NCBI GenBank assembly: GCA_002471275.1
Contig: DKPQ01000004.1
Location: 1-64,000 of the forward strand
Reading direction: 5' to 3'
DNA length: 64,000 nucleotides
Origin: Flammeovirgaceae bacterium UBA7330
GTDB lineage: Bacteria > Bacteroidota > Bacteroidia > Cytophagales > Cyclobacteriaceae
Shown: one piece after another, positions 17,673 to 26,808 of the stretch
Layout of the letters: each line of letters opens with the position of its first letter
Position numbering within the stretch: position 1 is the first letter of the stretch
The notes under the pieces: model-generated
The model's input: only the letters and a program-made list of their open reading frames with translations
The model's database searches: none
What the model was told of the DNA's origin: nothing
Translations under genes and position numbers: made by a program

Positions 17673-18401
17673 ATGAAAAATCTAGCAAAAACAAAAGTAG
17701 GGGCGATTGTAGCCTCCAATTTTAGAGCATCGAGAGTACTTACGGCGCATCATATCGATTTTTGCTGTGGTGGAGGTGTTACCTTAGAAGAGGCATGTAC
17801 AAGAAATCATGCAGACTTGAGTCAGGTCCAGAAAGAACTTGAAGAGACATTCAAAACCCAGGATGCTTTCAATTTTCAGGAACTGGAATTGGATCAGCTA
17901 ATAGACACGATCATCAATGTGCATCACAGTTATGTACTGGCCACCATCCCTGCGCTGCGAGCTTATCTCGACAAATTATGCCGAGTACATGGAGAACGTC
18001 ATCCGGAGCTCTATGAGATTAACGAGTTGTTTATAGCCAGTTCGGAGGCCTTGCTGAGCCATTTGAATAAAGAGGAGCAGGTATTGTTTCCTTATATCAA
18101 GGCGATGGTAGAATCAAAGATCAAAGGGTTTCCGTTGTCCAGGCCCCATTTTGGTGATATTGAGAATCCCATACAGTTACTGGAGCAGGAACATCAGGAC
18201 GAAGGGGCGAGGTTTCAACAGATTGCAGAGCTCACCAATCAATATGAGTGTCCTCCCGATGGCTGCCAAACTTATAAAGTAGCCTATGCTATGCTTCAGG
18301 AATTTGAGGAGGACCTGCACAAGCATATCCATTTAGAAAACAACATATTGTTTCCTGCAGCACGCCAGCTATTCAAAGAGTTTTCATTCAGTCAATCATA
18401 A
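17673..18401 (+). CDS. ric: Iron-sulfur cluster repair di-iron protein (RIC/ScdA/YtfE)
   Basis: This 242-residue cytosolic protein repairs Fe-S clusters damaged by NO or oxidants. The N-terminal ScdA-type domain is seen with HHIDFCCGGG near residue 27. The hemerythrin-like di-iron domain follows, with the His/Glu ligands in VHHSYVL, RVHGERHPEL, HLNKEEQVLFPY, EQEHQDEGARF and DLHKHIHLENNILFP. The full family length is present. It lies directly behind the Rrf2 regulator, a standard NO-stress pairing. Confidence 0.92.
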   Translation: MKNLAKTKVGAIVASNFRASRVLTAHHIDFCCGGGVTLEEACTRNHADLSQVQKELEETFKTQDAFNFQELELDQLIDTIINVHHSYVLATIPALRAYLDKLCRVHGERHPELYEINELFIASSEALLSHLNKEEQVLFPYIKAMVESKIKGFPLSRPHFGDIENPIQLLEQEHQDEGARFQQIAELTNQYECPPDGCQTYKVAYAMLQEFEEDLHKHIHLENNILFPAARQLFKEFSFSQS

Positions 18402-18414
18402 TGTAATAAGAGTC

Positions 18415-18885
18415 ATGAAAAATTTAAGTAAATACCTACTAGCCATTTCAGTCACATTCCTCTTCGCCTGTGGTGGAGGGAATACGAAACAAGCAGAGCA
18501 AATCAGCAAGCCCCCTCAGCCTAAGAAGGTGGTTGATCCGTATGAAAACTGGCAGCAATACCAGGGTGTTGGACCTGTCAAGGCATTTTCTCTACCAGCA
18601 GAAATCGATCAGGAGCTGGCAGCAAAAGGGAAGGAAACCTACGAAGCGATGTGTACGGCTTGCCACAAAGTGGATAAAAAATTCATTGGACCTGCTCCCA
18701 AGGACATTCTTACCAGAAGAAACCCAGCATGGATCATGAACATGATTCTGGCGCCTGAGAAAATGATCATTGAGGATCCGATCGCCAAGAAACTGCTTGG
18801 TGACTACAATGGGGCTCCGATGGCCAATCAAAACCTGACCGAAGAACAGGCCAGAGCAATACTTGAGTATTTCCGAACCCTTTAG
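18415..18885 (+). CDS. Lipid-anchored c-type cytochrome
   Basis: This 156-residue class I monoheme cytochrome c has a lipobox (LFAC, Cys19), a heme site C80-T-A-C83-H84, and a likely axial Met in NGAPMANQNL. The ending EEQARAILEYFRTL is typical of small cytochromes c. It sits 14 nt after ric and upstream of nosZ. It is the obvious candidate for electron donor to the clade II nitrous oxide reductase in the periplasm. Co-transcription is likely. Confidence 0.9.
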   Translation: MKNLSKYLLAISVTFLFACGGGNTKQAEQISKPPQPKKVVDPYENWQQYQGVGPVKAFSLPAEIDQELAAKGKETYEAMCTACHKVDKKFIGPAPKDILTRRNPAWIMNMILAPEKMIIEDPIAKKLLGDYNGAPMANQNLTEEQARAILEYFRTL

Positions 18886-19030
18886 ATAAACAAAACAATA
18901 AACACATGAAATGAGCATGATTAAAAAACACTAAGTCTTGTCTCCACCGAAAGTGGCTACTACGGGCAAGCAAGAAGGAATTTAGCTCATGCGAATTCCA
19001 AGTGACCTTTGAAAATTAAATGATAAACAC

Positions 19031-19600
19031 ATGAAATCAATACCCTTCAAACTGATTTTGATAGTACTGGCATTAAGTCTAGTATATGCCTGTACCAATC
19101 GGAGAGATGGATCGACGCAGTCGGAAGATCCACAAGCAACAAGTCATCCAAAAGGCCAGGCCTCTGTGGAGGATGATGTCTCAGCGAAAAACATATTGCA
19201 GGTGGCAATGTCATCTGAAGCACACAGTACCCTTGTGGCAGCAGTAGCAGCTGCTCAGATTGAACATGTACTGGTCAATGCCGGTCCACTGACTGTCTTT
19301 GCACCCATCAATGAAGCTTTTGATGCATTGCCAGAGGGCACAGTGGAGAATTTATTAAAACCAGAAAACAAAGCTCAGCTGGCCACTATTCTTACCCGCC
19401 ATGCAGCACCGGGATCTTTCGATATTGATGCGCTTAAAAGGGAAGCAACCAAAGGAAGAAAGATATACATGGCTACCGGAGATTATTTGGAAGTAGTGAT
19501 TGAAGGGGATAAAATATTCGTCGGTGGTGCGGAAATATTGTCAACGATCCCAACATCAAACGGAGTAATTCAGGTAGTGAATAAAGTGATCCTACCCTAA
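19031..19600 (+). CDS. Fasciclin-domain lipoprotein
   Basis: This 189-residue protein has a lipobox (LVYAC) and one FAS1 domain: FAPINEAFDALPEGTVENLL, then a YMATGDYLEVVIEGDKIFV strand region, then ISTIPTSNGVIQVVNKVILP-like closing strands. FAS1 domains mediate adhesion or protein contact. Its position between cytochrome c and nosZ suggests a periplasmic accessory or scaffold role, but that is inference. The 145-bp gap before it repeats the segment ATAAACACATGAAAT seen at its own start, perhaps a duplicated leader. Confidence 0.85.
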   Translation: MKSIPFKLILIVLALSLVYACTNRRDGSTQSEDPQATSHPKGQASVEDDVSAKNILQVAMSSEAHSTLVAAVAAAQIEHVLVNAGPLTVFAPINEAFDALPEGTVENLLKPENKAQLATILTRHAAPGSFDIDALKREATKGRKIYMATGDYLEVVIEGDKIFVGGAEILSTIPTSNGVIQVVNKVILP

Positions 19601-19630
19601 TCATATTCATACAATTCAATAAATAATAAG

Positions 19631-21589
19631 ATGAAGACATCAATTAGAATTCATAGTTTACTGATGGCCGGGCTGGCATTTCTTGCCATGTCCTGCGATC
19701 AGGGAAATCGCGCGGGTAATGGTGCGCTAAGCAGTAACATCGCCGAGAAGGTATACATTGCTCCAGGTGAGCGGGATGAACAATATGGCTTTTTATCGGG
19801 AGGGTACAGCGGAAACTTAACTGTTTACGGATTACCATCAGGAAGAATGTTTAAGGAGATCCCGGTATTTTCTCAGTTCCCAACATCGGGTTACGGATAT
19901 TCTGAAGAGACCAAACCCATGTTGAATACTTCATTCGGGTTTGTGCCATGGGATGACCTGCATCACCCTGATATTTCTCAAACCAAGGGAGAGTTGGACG
20001 GCAGATGGATTTTTGCCAATGGTAACAATACCCCTCGAATAGCCAGAATTAGTCTGACCACTTTCGAAACAGAGGAGATCATTGAAGTGCCTAACAGTGC
20101 AGGAAATCATAGCTCGTCATTTATTACTGAGAACACGGAATATGTAGTGGCGGGAACACGGTTTTCTGTGCCTGTACCGCAGCGAGATATGCCGATCAGT
20201 GAGTATAAAAGCAATTTTAAAGGAGCTTTGACTTTCATTGCTGTGGATCCGGAGCATGGGCATTTTAATATCAAATTCCAGCTGATCATGCCTGGTTTCA
20301 ACTACGACCTTTCTCACCCGGGTAGGGATAAATCACATGGCTGGTTTTTCTTCTCTACTTACAATACCGAAGAAGCAAACACTTTGCTGGAGGTGAATGC
20401 CTCACAAAATGACAAAGACTTCATTGCTGCAATAAACTGGAAAAAGATAGAAGCTTATGTAAACAATGGAGGCGGGAAAAAAGTACCTGCCAGATATGCG
20501 CACAATGTGTACGATGAGTCCACACATACGGCTACATCCACCATCAAAGAAGAGGTTTTAACTGTCGACCCTTCTGATGTCCCGGGTGCCATCTATTTTT
20601 TACCAACTCCAAAATCTCCTCACGGTTGTGATGTTGATCCTTCCGGACAGTACATCATCGGTAGTGGTAAGTTGTCAGCCGACATTACTGTTCATTCATT
20701 TGATAAGATGCTGGCAGCTATTGATGCCAAAAAATTTGATGGAGAAGCCTATGGCATTCCGATCCTGAATTATGATGATATTCTGGCAGGAACGGTGCAA
20801 AGTGGTGGTTTAGGACCATTGCATACAGAATTTGATGGCAGAGGAAATGCCTACACTACTTTCTTCATTTCTTCGGAAGTTGTGAAGTGGAAACTGGGTA
20901 CCTGGGAAGTGATTGACAGACAACCCACTTTCTATTCAGTAGGTCATCTGATGATCCCTGGTGGAAACTCCCGAAAACCACATGGCAAATATTTGGTGGC
21001 CATGAACAAGATCACCAAGGATCGTTATCTGCCTACCGGACCTGAGATGGAACACTCTGCCCAGATCTACGATATCTCCGGAGAAAAAATGCAGTTGTTA
21101 TATGATTTCCCTACTCATGGTGAGCCTCACTATGCAGCAGGGTGTGATGCGGAGCTGATTGTTAATAATTCCAAGAAAATATATCGACTGGATGAAAACA
21201 AACACCCTTATGCAATTACAAGCCCTGCGCAGGCCAAGGTGGAAAGAAAGGGTAATGAAGTGCATATCTACATGTCTACCATCAGAAGTCACTTTACACC
21301 TGACAACATCGAGGGTATTAAAGTAGGAGATAAAGTATACTTCCATATTACCAACCATGAGCAGGATTTTGACGTACCTCATGGCTTTTCAATAATTGGT
21401 CAGGGAACGTCTGAGATCCTGATCATGCCAGGTCAAACCAAAACCTCCTTGTGGGAGCCTAAGCGAGTGGGTGTGTGGCCGTTCTATTGTACTGATTTCT
21501 GTTCTGCGTTGCACCAGGAAATGCAGGGATACGTTCGCGTTTCTCCGGCAAATGCTAACATCGAGCTGAGCTGGTCATTAGACGAGTGA
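19631..21589 (+). CDS. nosZ: Nitrous oxide reductase, clade II (Sec-dependent)
   Basis: NosZ reduces N2O to N2 at the CuZ centre, with electrons arriving through CuA. This 652-residue form begins with a Sec-type/lipoprotein signal (FLAMSC) and no twin-arginine motif, which marks the clade II (atypical) enzyme. The N-terminal seven-bladed propeller contains His-rich loops such as PHGCDVDPSGQY and PHGKYLVAMNK. The C-terminal cupredoxin has the CuA ligands: His in DVPHGF, then Cys620, Cys624, His628 and Met631. It is complete and centred in a nos operon, so N2O reduction is very likely. Confidence 0.97.
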   Translation: MKTSIRIHSLLMAGLAFLAMSCDQGNRAGNGALSSNIAEKVYIAPGERDEQYGFLSGGYSGNLTVYGLPSGRMFKEIPVFSQFPTSGYGYSEETKPMLNTSFGFVPWDDLHHPDISQTKGELDGRWIFANGNNTPRIARISLTTFETEEIIEVPNSAGNHSSSFITENTEYVVAGTRFSVPVPQRDMPISEYKSNFKGALTFIAVDPEHGHFNIKFQLIMPGFNYDLSHPGRDKSHGWFFFSTYNTEEANTLLEVNASQNDKDFIAAINWKKIEAYVNNGGGKKVPARYAHNVYDESTHTATSTIKEEVLTVDPSDVPGAIYFLPTPKSPHGCDVDPSGQYIIGSGKLSADITVHSFDKMLAAIDAKKFDGEAYGIPILNYDDILAGTVQSGGLGPLHTEFDGRGNAYTTFFISSEVVKWKLGTWEVIDRQPTFYSVGHLMIPGGNSRKPHGKYLVAMNKITKDRYLPTGPEMEHSAQIYDISGEKMQLLYDFPTHGEPHYAAGCDAELIVNNSKKIYRLDENKHPYAITSPAQAKVERKGNEVHIYMSTIRSHFTPDNIEGIKVGDKVYFHITNHEQDFDVPHGFSIIGQGTSEILIMPGQTKTSLWEPKRVGVWPFYCTDFCSALHQEMQGYVRVSPANANIELSWSLDE

Positions 21590-21606
21590 TTTGATGACTC
21601 AGAGAA

Positions 21607-21637
21607 GGTTAAAATGGGCCAACCGTCCATTTTAACC
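21607..21637 (+). other. Hairpin downstream of nosZ
   Basis: GGTTAAAATGG (21607-21617) pairs perfectly with CCATTTTAACC (21627-21637) over 9 nt. There is no T tract, so it more likely stabilises the nosZ mRNA 3' end or causes partial processing, lowering expression of the maturation genes behind it. Confidence 0.55.
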
Positions 21638-21680
21638 TCTCTAATTCACTAAAACCTGTTCTTCCTTTAAAAGTATCGAC

Positions 21681-22295
21681 ATGAAAAAGGCAAGTATTTT
21701 AATGATCATTGGTAGTGCAATGTTGCTCAGCTTATTCGTATTCCCCATGTGGAATATCAGATTGGGGGCTCCACAATACCCTGAACCTCTCGGCATCGAT
21801 ATTTATATCAATGGTCTTAGAGGAGAAAGCGAGTTTGATATCCAGAATATAGATGGATTGAATCATTATATTGGTATGAAAACACTTCCTAAACCAGAAG
21901 AGATGTGGGAGTTCTCTGTCTTTCCACTGGTCATTTTAGCCATGTCAATCATGGGTATTTTGATTGGCTTTTTAAGCATAGCAGGAAAGCTCTCATCTAA
22001 CTGGTTTCTTTTATGGTTCGTTCTGATGAGCATTTTGGGGATTCTGGGAATGTATGACTTCAATCAATGGCTTGTTGCCTATGGAACTGATCTTGATCCC
22101 AATGCCATCATGAAACTGTTGAATCCTGATGGGACGCCAATGAAATATAATCCGCCACTCATGGGACACAAGAAGCTGCTTAACTTCGATGCCTATTCGT
22201 ATCCAAGACTGGGTGGTGTTTTAATGGGCATAGGAATGATTTTCACTTTGACAGCCTATTTTATAGGAAGGAGTAAGGTCATTAAAACAAGATAG
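21681..22295 (+). CDS. Four-TM membrane protein of the nos cluster
   Basis: This 204-residue integral membrane protein has predicted segments near residues 5-25, 75-98, 103-122 and 175-197. The loops contain Met/His-bearing stretches (NHYIGMKTLPKPEEMWEFS; NPPLMGHKKLLNF). A polytopic protein at this place between nosZ and nosL or nosD recurs in clade II clusters; NosB of Gram-positive N2O reducers is comparable in position. I cannot confirm homology. A role in copper handling or in quinol/cytochrome contact is only inference. Confidence 0.7.
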   Translation: MKKASILMIIGSAMLLSLFVFPMWNIRLGAPQYPEPLGIDIYINGLRGESEFDIQNIDGLNHYIGMKTLPKPEEMWEFSVFPLVILAMSIMGILIGFLSIAGKLSSNWFLLWFVLMSILGILGMYDFNQWLVAYGTDLDPNAIMKLLNPDGTPMKYNPPLMGHKKLLNFDAYSYPRLGGVLMGIGMIFTLTAYFIGRSKVIKTR

Positions 22296-22298
22296 ATC

Positions 22299-22754
22299 AT
22301 GAAGAATTTAATTAGAATAGCTTACTTAATGCTTCTGGTTGCATTATTCAGCTCTTGCGATCGTGGTCCTCAGCCAATCATATATGGCGAGGATGCATGT
22401 GACTTCTGTCGAATGACCATTGTAGATCAGCAGCATGCTGCTCAGATTGTTACCCAAAAGGGTCGGGCATATAAATATGATGCCATTGAATGCATGATCA
22501 ATGATTTGAAAAAGTGGGATAAACTGGAGGTGAAACACTACCTGGTGACAGATTACAAAAATCCAGGTGTTTTAACCAACGCCTTAGAAGCCAATTACCT
22601 CATCAGTGAGGGCATTCCTAGTCCGATGGGAGCCTTTTTAAGTGCTTTCGCGGAGGAGTCTACGCGCCAAAAAGCTTTTGATTCGGTAGGAGGTCAGATG
22701 TTTCAATGGTCCCAGTTGCTTAATGAGTTGGGCAGCGGACAAAAGCACTATTGA
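22299..22754 (+). CDS. nosL: NosL copper chaperone lipoprotein
   Basis: This 151-residue NosL binds Cu(I) and delivers it to apo-NosZ at the membrane. The lipobox is FSSC (Cys20). The copper motif C34-D-F-C37-R-M39 (CxxCxM) matches the family, followed by IVDQQHAAQIVT and the conserved YDAIECM. It is only 3 nt downstream of the four-TM gene and 7 nt upstream of nosD. Confidence 0.93.
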   Translation: MKNLIRIAYLMLLVALFSSCDRGPQPIIYGEDACDFCRMTIVDQQHAAQIVTQKGRAYKYDAIECMINDLKKWDKLEVKHYLVTDYKNPGVLTNALEANYLISEGIPSPMGAFLSAFAEESTRQKAFDSVGGQMFQWSQLLNELGSGQKHY

Positions 22755-22761
22755 AAGTATA

Positions 22762-23997
22762 ATGAGTGTGCGGGTTTACATAGCTTTATTTAGCCTCCTA
22801 ATAGGGATTGGGAGCATGCGTGCTGAACGAAAAGTCTGCCAAGACTGTGAATACAGCAATCCTGTCCAGGCTGTGAAGGAGGCGTTACCCGGCGATACCA
22901 TTCTTGTTGCCGCAGGATCATACAAGTGTCCCGGCCTCGAAATAACAAAGCCCCTGGTGTTGATTGGAGAACTGGGAGCTACCCTGGACGGCGACAACCA
23001 AAACTATGTACTTAGACTCCTGGCAGATAGCATCGTTATTTCGGGATTCTCCATCATAAACTCAGGAAAGAGCTATACCAAAGATTTTGCAGCTATTTAC
23101 GCTCATGGCACATCAGGTGTCCAGATACTCTACAACCACATCGATAATTCCTTTTTTGGCATCCTGGTGGAAAAGTCAAACGGTGGAGTGATACGTGGCA
23201 ACACAGTAAGCGGAACAGCCAGGCAGGAGAATCAGGCAGGTAATGGGGTGCACTTGTGGCATTGTAATCATATGCAGATTGAAAACAATGAGGTCTTTGG
23301 GATGCGAGATGGCATTTACCTGGAGTTTGTGGATGAAAGTGACGCCATCAAAAACTACACGCACCATAATGTGAGGTATGGGCTTCACTTCATGTTTTCA
23401 AATCATGATGCTTATATCGACAATACATTTGAAAGCAATGGGGCGGGAGTAGCGGTGATGTTTTCGAAGTGGATTAGAATGGAGAATAACCGGTTTATCA
23501 ATAACTGGGGCACTGCATCGTATGGACTACTGCTCAAAGAAATCTATGATGGGGAGGTGTTAAACAACTTATTCGAACAGAACACATTAGGCATCTACGT
23601 CGACGGGTCTTCCAGGGTCAATTACAAGGGCAATACTTTGAGACAAAATGGATGGGCCATAAAAGTATCCGGCGGATGCTATACCAATGCCTTTACCTCC
23701 AACAACTTCATCGGAAATTCATTTGATATTTCTTATAACTCTAAAATGAATGACAATACCTTCAACGGCAACTTCTGGAGTGAGTATACTGGGTATGACC
23801 TGGACAGAGATGGGAACGGAGATGTCCCTTACAGGCCGGTAAAACTATTTTCCTACATCGTAAACAGGACTCCCGAGACCATCGTGTTACTGAGGAGTCT
23901 GTTCGTTGATCTGATCAATTTTTCCGAAAAGGTTTCACCGGCATTTACACCGGATGATCTGGTAGACCAAACACCTTCAATGAAGAAATTCCAATGA
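22762..23997 (+). CDS. nosD: NosD periplasmic maturation factor
   Basis: NosD is a right-handed beta-helix protein needed, with NosF and NosY, to assemble the CuZ site. I start at the ATG 22762: it opens a signal peptide (MSVRVYIALFSLLIGIGSMRA) 7 nt after the nosL stop. The longer frame from 22723 would overlap nosL. Parallel beta-helix repeats are plain from about residue 90 to 340 (IYNHIDNSFFGILVEKSN, IENNEVFGMRDGIYLEF, MENNRFINN, and so on). GNFWSEYTGYDLDRDGNGD near the end is a NosD hallmark. The last codons overlap nosF by 4 nt. Confidence 0.93.
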   Translation: MSVRVYIALFSLLIGIGSMRAERKVCQDCEYSNPVQAVKEALPGDTILVAAGSYKCPGLEITKPLVLIGELGATLDGDNQNYVLRLLADSIVISGFSIINSGKSYTKDFAAIYAHGTSGVQILYNHIDNSFFGILVEKSNGGVIRGNTVSGTARQENQAGNGVHLWHCNHMQIENNEVFGMRDGIYLEFVDESDAIKNYTHHNVRYGLHFMFSNHDAYIDNTFESNGAGVAVMFSKWIRMENNRFINNWGTASYGLLLKEIYDGEVLNNLFEQNTLGIYVDGSSRVNYKGNTLRQNGWAIKVSGGCYTNAFTSNNFIGNSFDISYNSKMNDNTFNGNFWSEYTGYDLDRDGNGDVPYRPVKLFSYIVNRTPETIVLLRSLFVDLINFSEKVSPAFTPDDLVDQTPSMKKFQ

Positions 23998-24692
23998 TCA
24001 CAGTTAGTAACATCAAGAAATCCTTTGGCAGACTTCAGGTACTGGATGACATTAGTTTTAAAGTGGACAAAGGGGGCATTATAGCCATTCTTGGGCCCAA
24101 TGGATCAGGCAAAACAACATTCCTGAAGATCTTACTGGGAATGGTCATCGCTGACGGAGGCAAAATCCTCTATCAGGAAAAGGATATTTCAAAGTCACAC
24201 GAATATCGGAAACACATTGGTTATTTGCCGCAAATCGCTCGCTTCCCGGATAATCTCAAGGTAAGAGAGGTCATTCATATGATCGCTGATGTGAGAAATG
24301 AACCATCAAACCCGGAGGACCTCATCAAACTATTCGGGTTGGAATCATTTCTGGATAAGAACCTGGGTAATCTTTCGGGTGGCACCAGACAAAAAGTAAA
24401 TATAGTACTCACCTTCATGTTTGATACGCCAGTCATTGTGCTGGATGAGCCTACTGCCGGTCTGGACCCGGTCTCCCTGATCAAACTCAAGGATCTGATC
24501 AACAAGGCGAAAGCAGCAGGTAAGATCATCCTGATCACCTCGCACATCATGAGTCTGGTAGAGGAGCTGGCAGATGAAGTGATTTTCTTGTTGGAAGGCA
24601 ATATCTATTTTAAAGGGACCCCGCAGGAGTTGAAAAGCAGGACAGGAAGTGAGGATTTGGAACACGCAATAGCAGCAATACTGGAGTCATGA
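23994..24692 (+). CDS. nosF: NosF ABC-transporter ATPase
   Basis: This 232-residue ABC ATPase energises the NosDFY complex. It has Walker A GPNGSGKTT near residue 35, signature LSGGTRQK near 127, Walker B VIVLDEPTAGLDP near 148, and the switch His in ITSHIMS. It overlaps nosD by 4 nt and nosY by 4 nt, so translation is probably coupled. Confidence 0.94.
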   Translation: MITVSNIKKSFGRLQVLDDISFKVDKGGIIAILGPNGSGKTTFLKILLGMVIADGGKILYQEKDISKSHEYRKHIGYLPQIARFPDNLKVREVIHMIADVRNEPSNPEDLIKLFGLESFLDKNLGNLSGGTRQKVNIVLTFMFDTPVIVLDEPTAGLDPVSLIKLKDLINKAKAAGKIILITSHIMSLVEELADEVIFLLEGNIYFKGTPQELKSRTGSEDLEHAIAAILES

Positions 24693-25471
24693 TCAAGATT
24701 TTTAAATATAGTTTTTCAGATTTGATGCGCAGCAGGTGGAGTTTTATCTACCTGGGCTTTTACATGTTGCTTGGTTTTGTGCTTTTGTTTCTCAACAACG
24801 ACCTGTCTAAGGGTATCATCACCCTCATGAATGTGATCGTTGTGCTGACGCCCATGATCGGGACCATCTTTGGTGTGATGTATTTTTACAACTCCCGGGA
24901 ATTTACCGAACTATTGCTGGCTCAGCCGGTGAAGCGATCAGTGATCTTCCTGGGGCAATACCTGGGCATATCCATTTCACTGGCAATGAGCCTGATCATA
25001 GGGCTTGGGATCCCGTTTCTTGTCTATGGAGTTTTTCGTTCCGGAGAGATATTTAACTTCCTGCTTTTGTTGATAGCCGGAGGTTTTCTCACTTTCATTT
25101 TTGTAGCCATATCCGTTTGTATTGCCCTGTTCAATGCCAACAAGATTAAGGGTTTTGGTTATGCGATATTAATGTGGCTGTTTTTCGCAGTTATTTATGA
25201 CGGATTGGTACTTTTGTCGATGATGGTTTTTGCCGATTACCCGTTAGACGATTTTGCCTTGCTGGTGAGTTTTCTCAACCCCATTGACCTATCAAGGATC
25301 ATGATCCTTTTAAAACTGGATATTTCAGCACTTCTGGGGTATACAGGGGCGCTGTTCCAACGTTTTTTTGGCACAAACCTGGGATTTGTGATGTCATGGC
25401 TCATGCTGGTGATCTGGACTTGTGTGCCTGTGCTGCTGATGGTGAGGATAGCCAATAAAAAGAACTTCTGA
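24689..25471 (+). CDS. nosY: NosY ABC-transporter permease
   Basis: This 260-residue permease has six predicted membrane segments. It begins with an amphipathic helix (MIKIFKYSFSDLMRSRWSF), followed by YNSREFTELLLAQPVKRSVIF, the coupling-helix region characteristic of NosY/ABC-2 permeases. It forms the membrane part of NosDFY. The C-terminal segments contain FLNPIDLSRIMILLKLD, also family-typical. Confidence 0.92.
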   Translation: MIKIFKYSFSDLMRSRWSFIYLGFYMLLGFVLLFLNNDLSKGIITLMNVIVVLTPMIGTIFGVMYFYNSREFTELLLAQPVKRSVIFLGQYLGISISLAMSLIIGLGIPFLVYGVFRSGEIFNFLLLLIAGGFLTFIFVAISVCIALFNANKIKGFGYAILMWLFFAVIYDGLVLLSMMVFADYPLDDFALLVSFLNPIDLSRIMILLKLDISALLGYTGALFQRFFGTNLGFVMSWLMLVIWTCVPVLLMVRIANKKNF

Positions 25472-25564
25472 TGGATGAGTTTAGCCTATGCCGTCGGTTA
25501 AAATCATCCCCTAAGGTGAGTAGTGTCATGAAAGAGAAATATTGAAGGAGGTAGTATTGCTAAA

Positions 25565-25921
25565 ATGAGACAGTTATTCTCCATAGTGATGTTGATAGCG
25601 GTATTTACCCAAATGCTTTGGGGCTCAGGATACCTGGTAGATTACTATGTGAATACGGATTACTATAAAAGTCTGTGTGTCAACAAGGAGATGCCTCAGC
25701 TAAACTGTGATGGAAAATGTATTTTGGCCAAAAAGATCAAAAAACAGGCAAGCACAAATAATGAACCCATAGTGATCATCCCGATCAGCAGTGAGTACAT
25801 TTCCAATGTAATGACTGTATCATTCCAGAAGGTTGATACTCCGCAATCCCCCAAATTGTCTCAATATATCAATAGGTACTCACACCTTTTTGAATGGGAT
25901 ATATTTAAGCCCCCTATCTAG
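25565..25921 (+). CDS. Small Cys-motif protein, probably copper-related
   Basis: This 118-residue protein has an N-terminal membrane or signal segment. The conserved stretch YYKSLCVNKEMPQLNCDGKC places three cysteines as C-x8-C-x3-C. Small proteins with this CVNK...P...C-GKC pattern are frequent in Bacteroidota next to TonB-dependent metal receptors. Here one precedes a copper-type receptor by two genes, so metal sensing or binding in the periplasm is plausible. The function is not established. Confidence 0.65.
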   Translation: MRQLFSIVMLIAVFTQMLWGSGYLVDYYVNTDYYKSLCVNKEMPQLNCDGKCILAKKIKKQASTNNEPIVIIPISSEYISNVMTVSFQKVDTPQSPKLSQYINRYSHLFEWDIFKPPI

Positions 25922-26028
25922 ATTTTCATTTTGTTTATCAGGTTTTTCCTGAATTTCAATTACATCTTTTATTCGATGGACAGGGATTTTTGTGCCCTGA
26001 GCATCACCATAATTTATCAATAAATAAA

Positions 26029-26808
26029 ATGAAAAAACTGGGAATAATACTATCAGGACTTATGGTCGTTTTTTACTCTTGCAATTCTTCAGAGGATATT
26101 GGGCCTGATCTTACCGATGATTTACTCGAGATCACTACACATGCTGAAAATGATCTCAACATCAGCATTTATGCACCCGAAAAACTTTTCGTGGGCTACA
26201 ATGAAATAACTGTAGAAATAAAAGATACCGATGGCCATCCGGTCTCGGGAGAGATATCCGTGGTACCGATGATGGATATGACCACCATGTCACATTCTTG
26301 TCCCCTGGAGGCTGATCAGAATACTTTTTCAGCTGGCATATACAACTTCAACGCCGTATTTGTAATGCCTTCAGGAGAGATGGGCAGCTGGAGCATCGAC
26401 TTTACCATCAATGGGATGGAGATCTCTGTGCCGGTAGAGGTGATTGCACCTGAACGAAGCAGACTGGTATCATTTATAAGTACCATGGATGAGGAAACGA
26501 AATACTTTGTTACCCTTATTGGTCCCAAAGACCCCGCGGTAGGTAAAAATGATCTGGAGATCGCGGTATTTGAAACGCAAAGTATGATGCTGTGGCCTGC
26601 CGTTACCACACTGGAGTTTGAAGTAGAGCCATGGATGGTCAGTATGGACCATGGTTCTCCGAATAATGTAGCACCGGGTCATACGGAAGAGGGGCACTAC
26701 AAGGGCACGGTGAATTTCACTATGACAGGAGACTGGCAGATCAGACTTACGATGACAGAGAATGGAGAAATATGCGGTACGCCGTATTTTGACCTGTATT
26801 TCCAGTAA
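26029..26808 (+). CDS. Met/His-containing lipoprotein of the copper-uptake set
   Basis: I place the start at ATG 26029 (MKKLGIILSGLMVVFYSC), which gives a lipoprotein signal; the frame is open to 25990. The mature part of about 240 residues has two FixH/YtkA-like beta-sandwich segments. Each has a Met-rich strand: VVPMMDMTTMSHSC in the first, and PWMVSMDHGSPN with PGHTEEGHYKGTVNFTMTGDWQIRL in the second. Methionine/histidine clusters suit Cu(I)/Cu(II) binding. It is translated directly into the TonB receptor (stop TAA 26806-26808, ATG 26809), so a surface or periplasmic copper-binding partner is likely. Confidence 0.7.
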   Translation: MKKLGIILSGLMVVFYSCNSSEDIGPDLTDDLLEITTHAENDLNISIYAPEKLFVGYNEITVEIKDTDGHPVSGEISVVPMMDMTTMSHSCPLEADQNTFSAGIYNFNAVFVMPSGEMGSWSIDFTINGMEISVPVEVIAPERSRLVSFISTMDEETKYFVTLIGPKDPAVGKNDLEIAVFETQSMMLWPAVTTLEFEVEPWMVSMDHGSPNNVAPGHTEEGHYKGTVNFTMTGDWQIRLTMTENGEICGTPYFDLYFQ

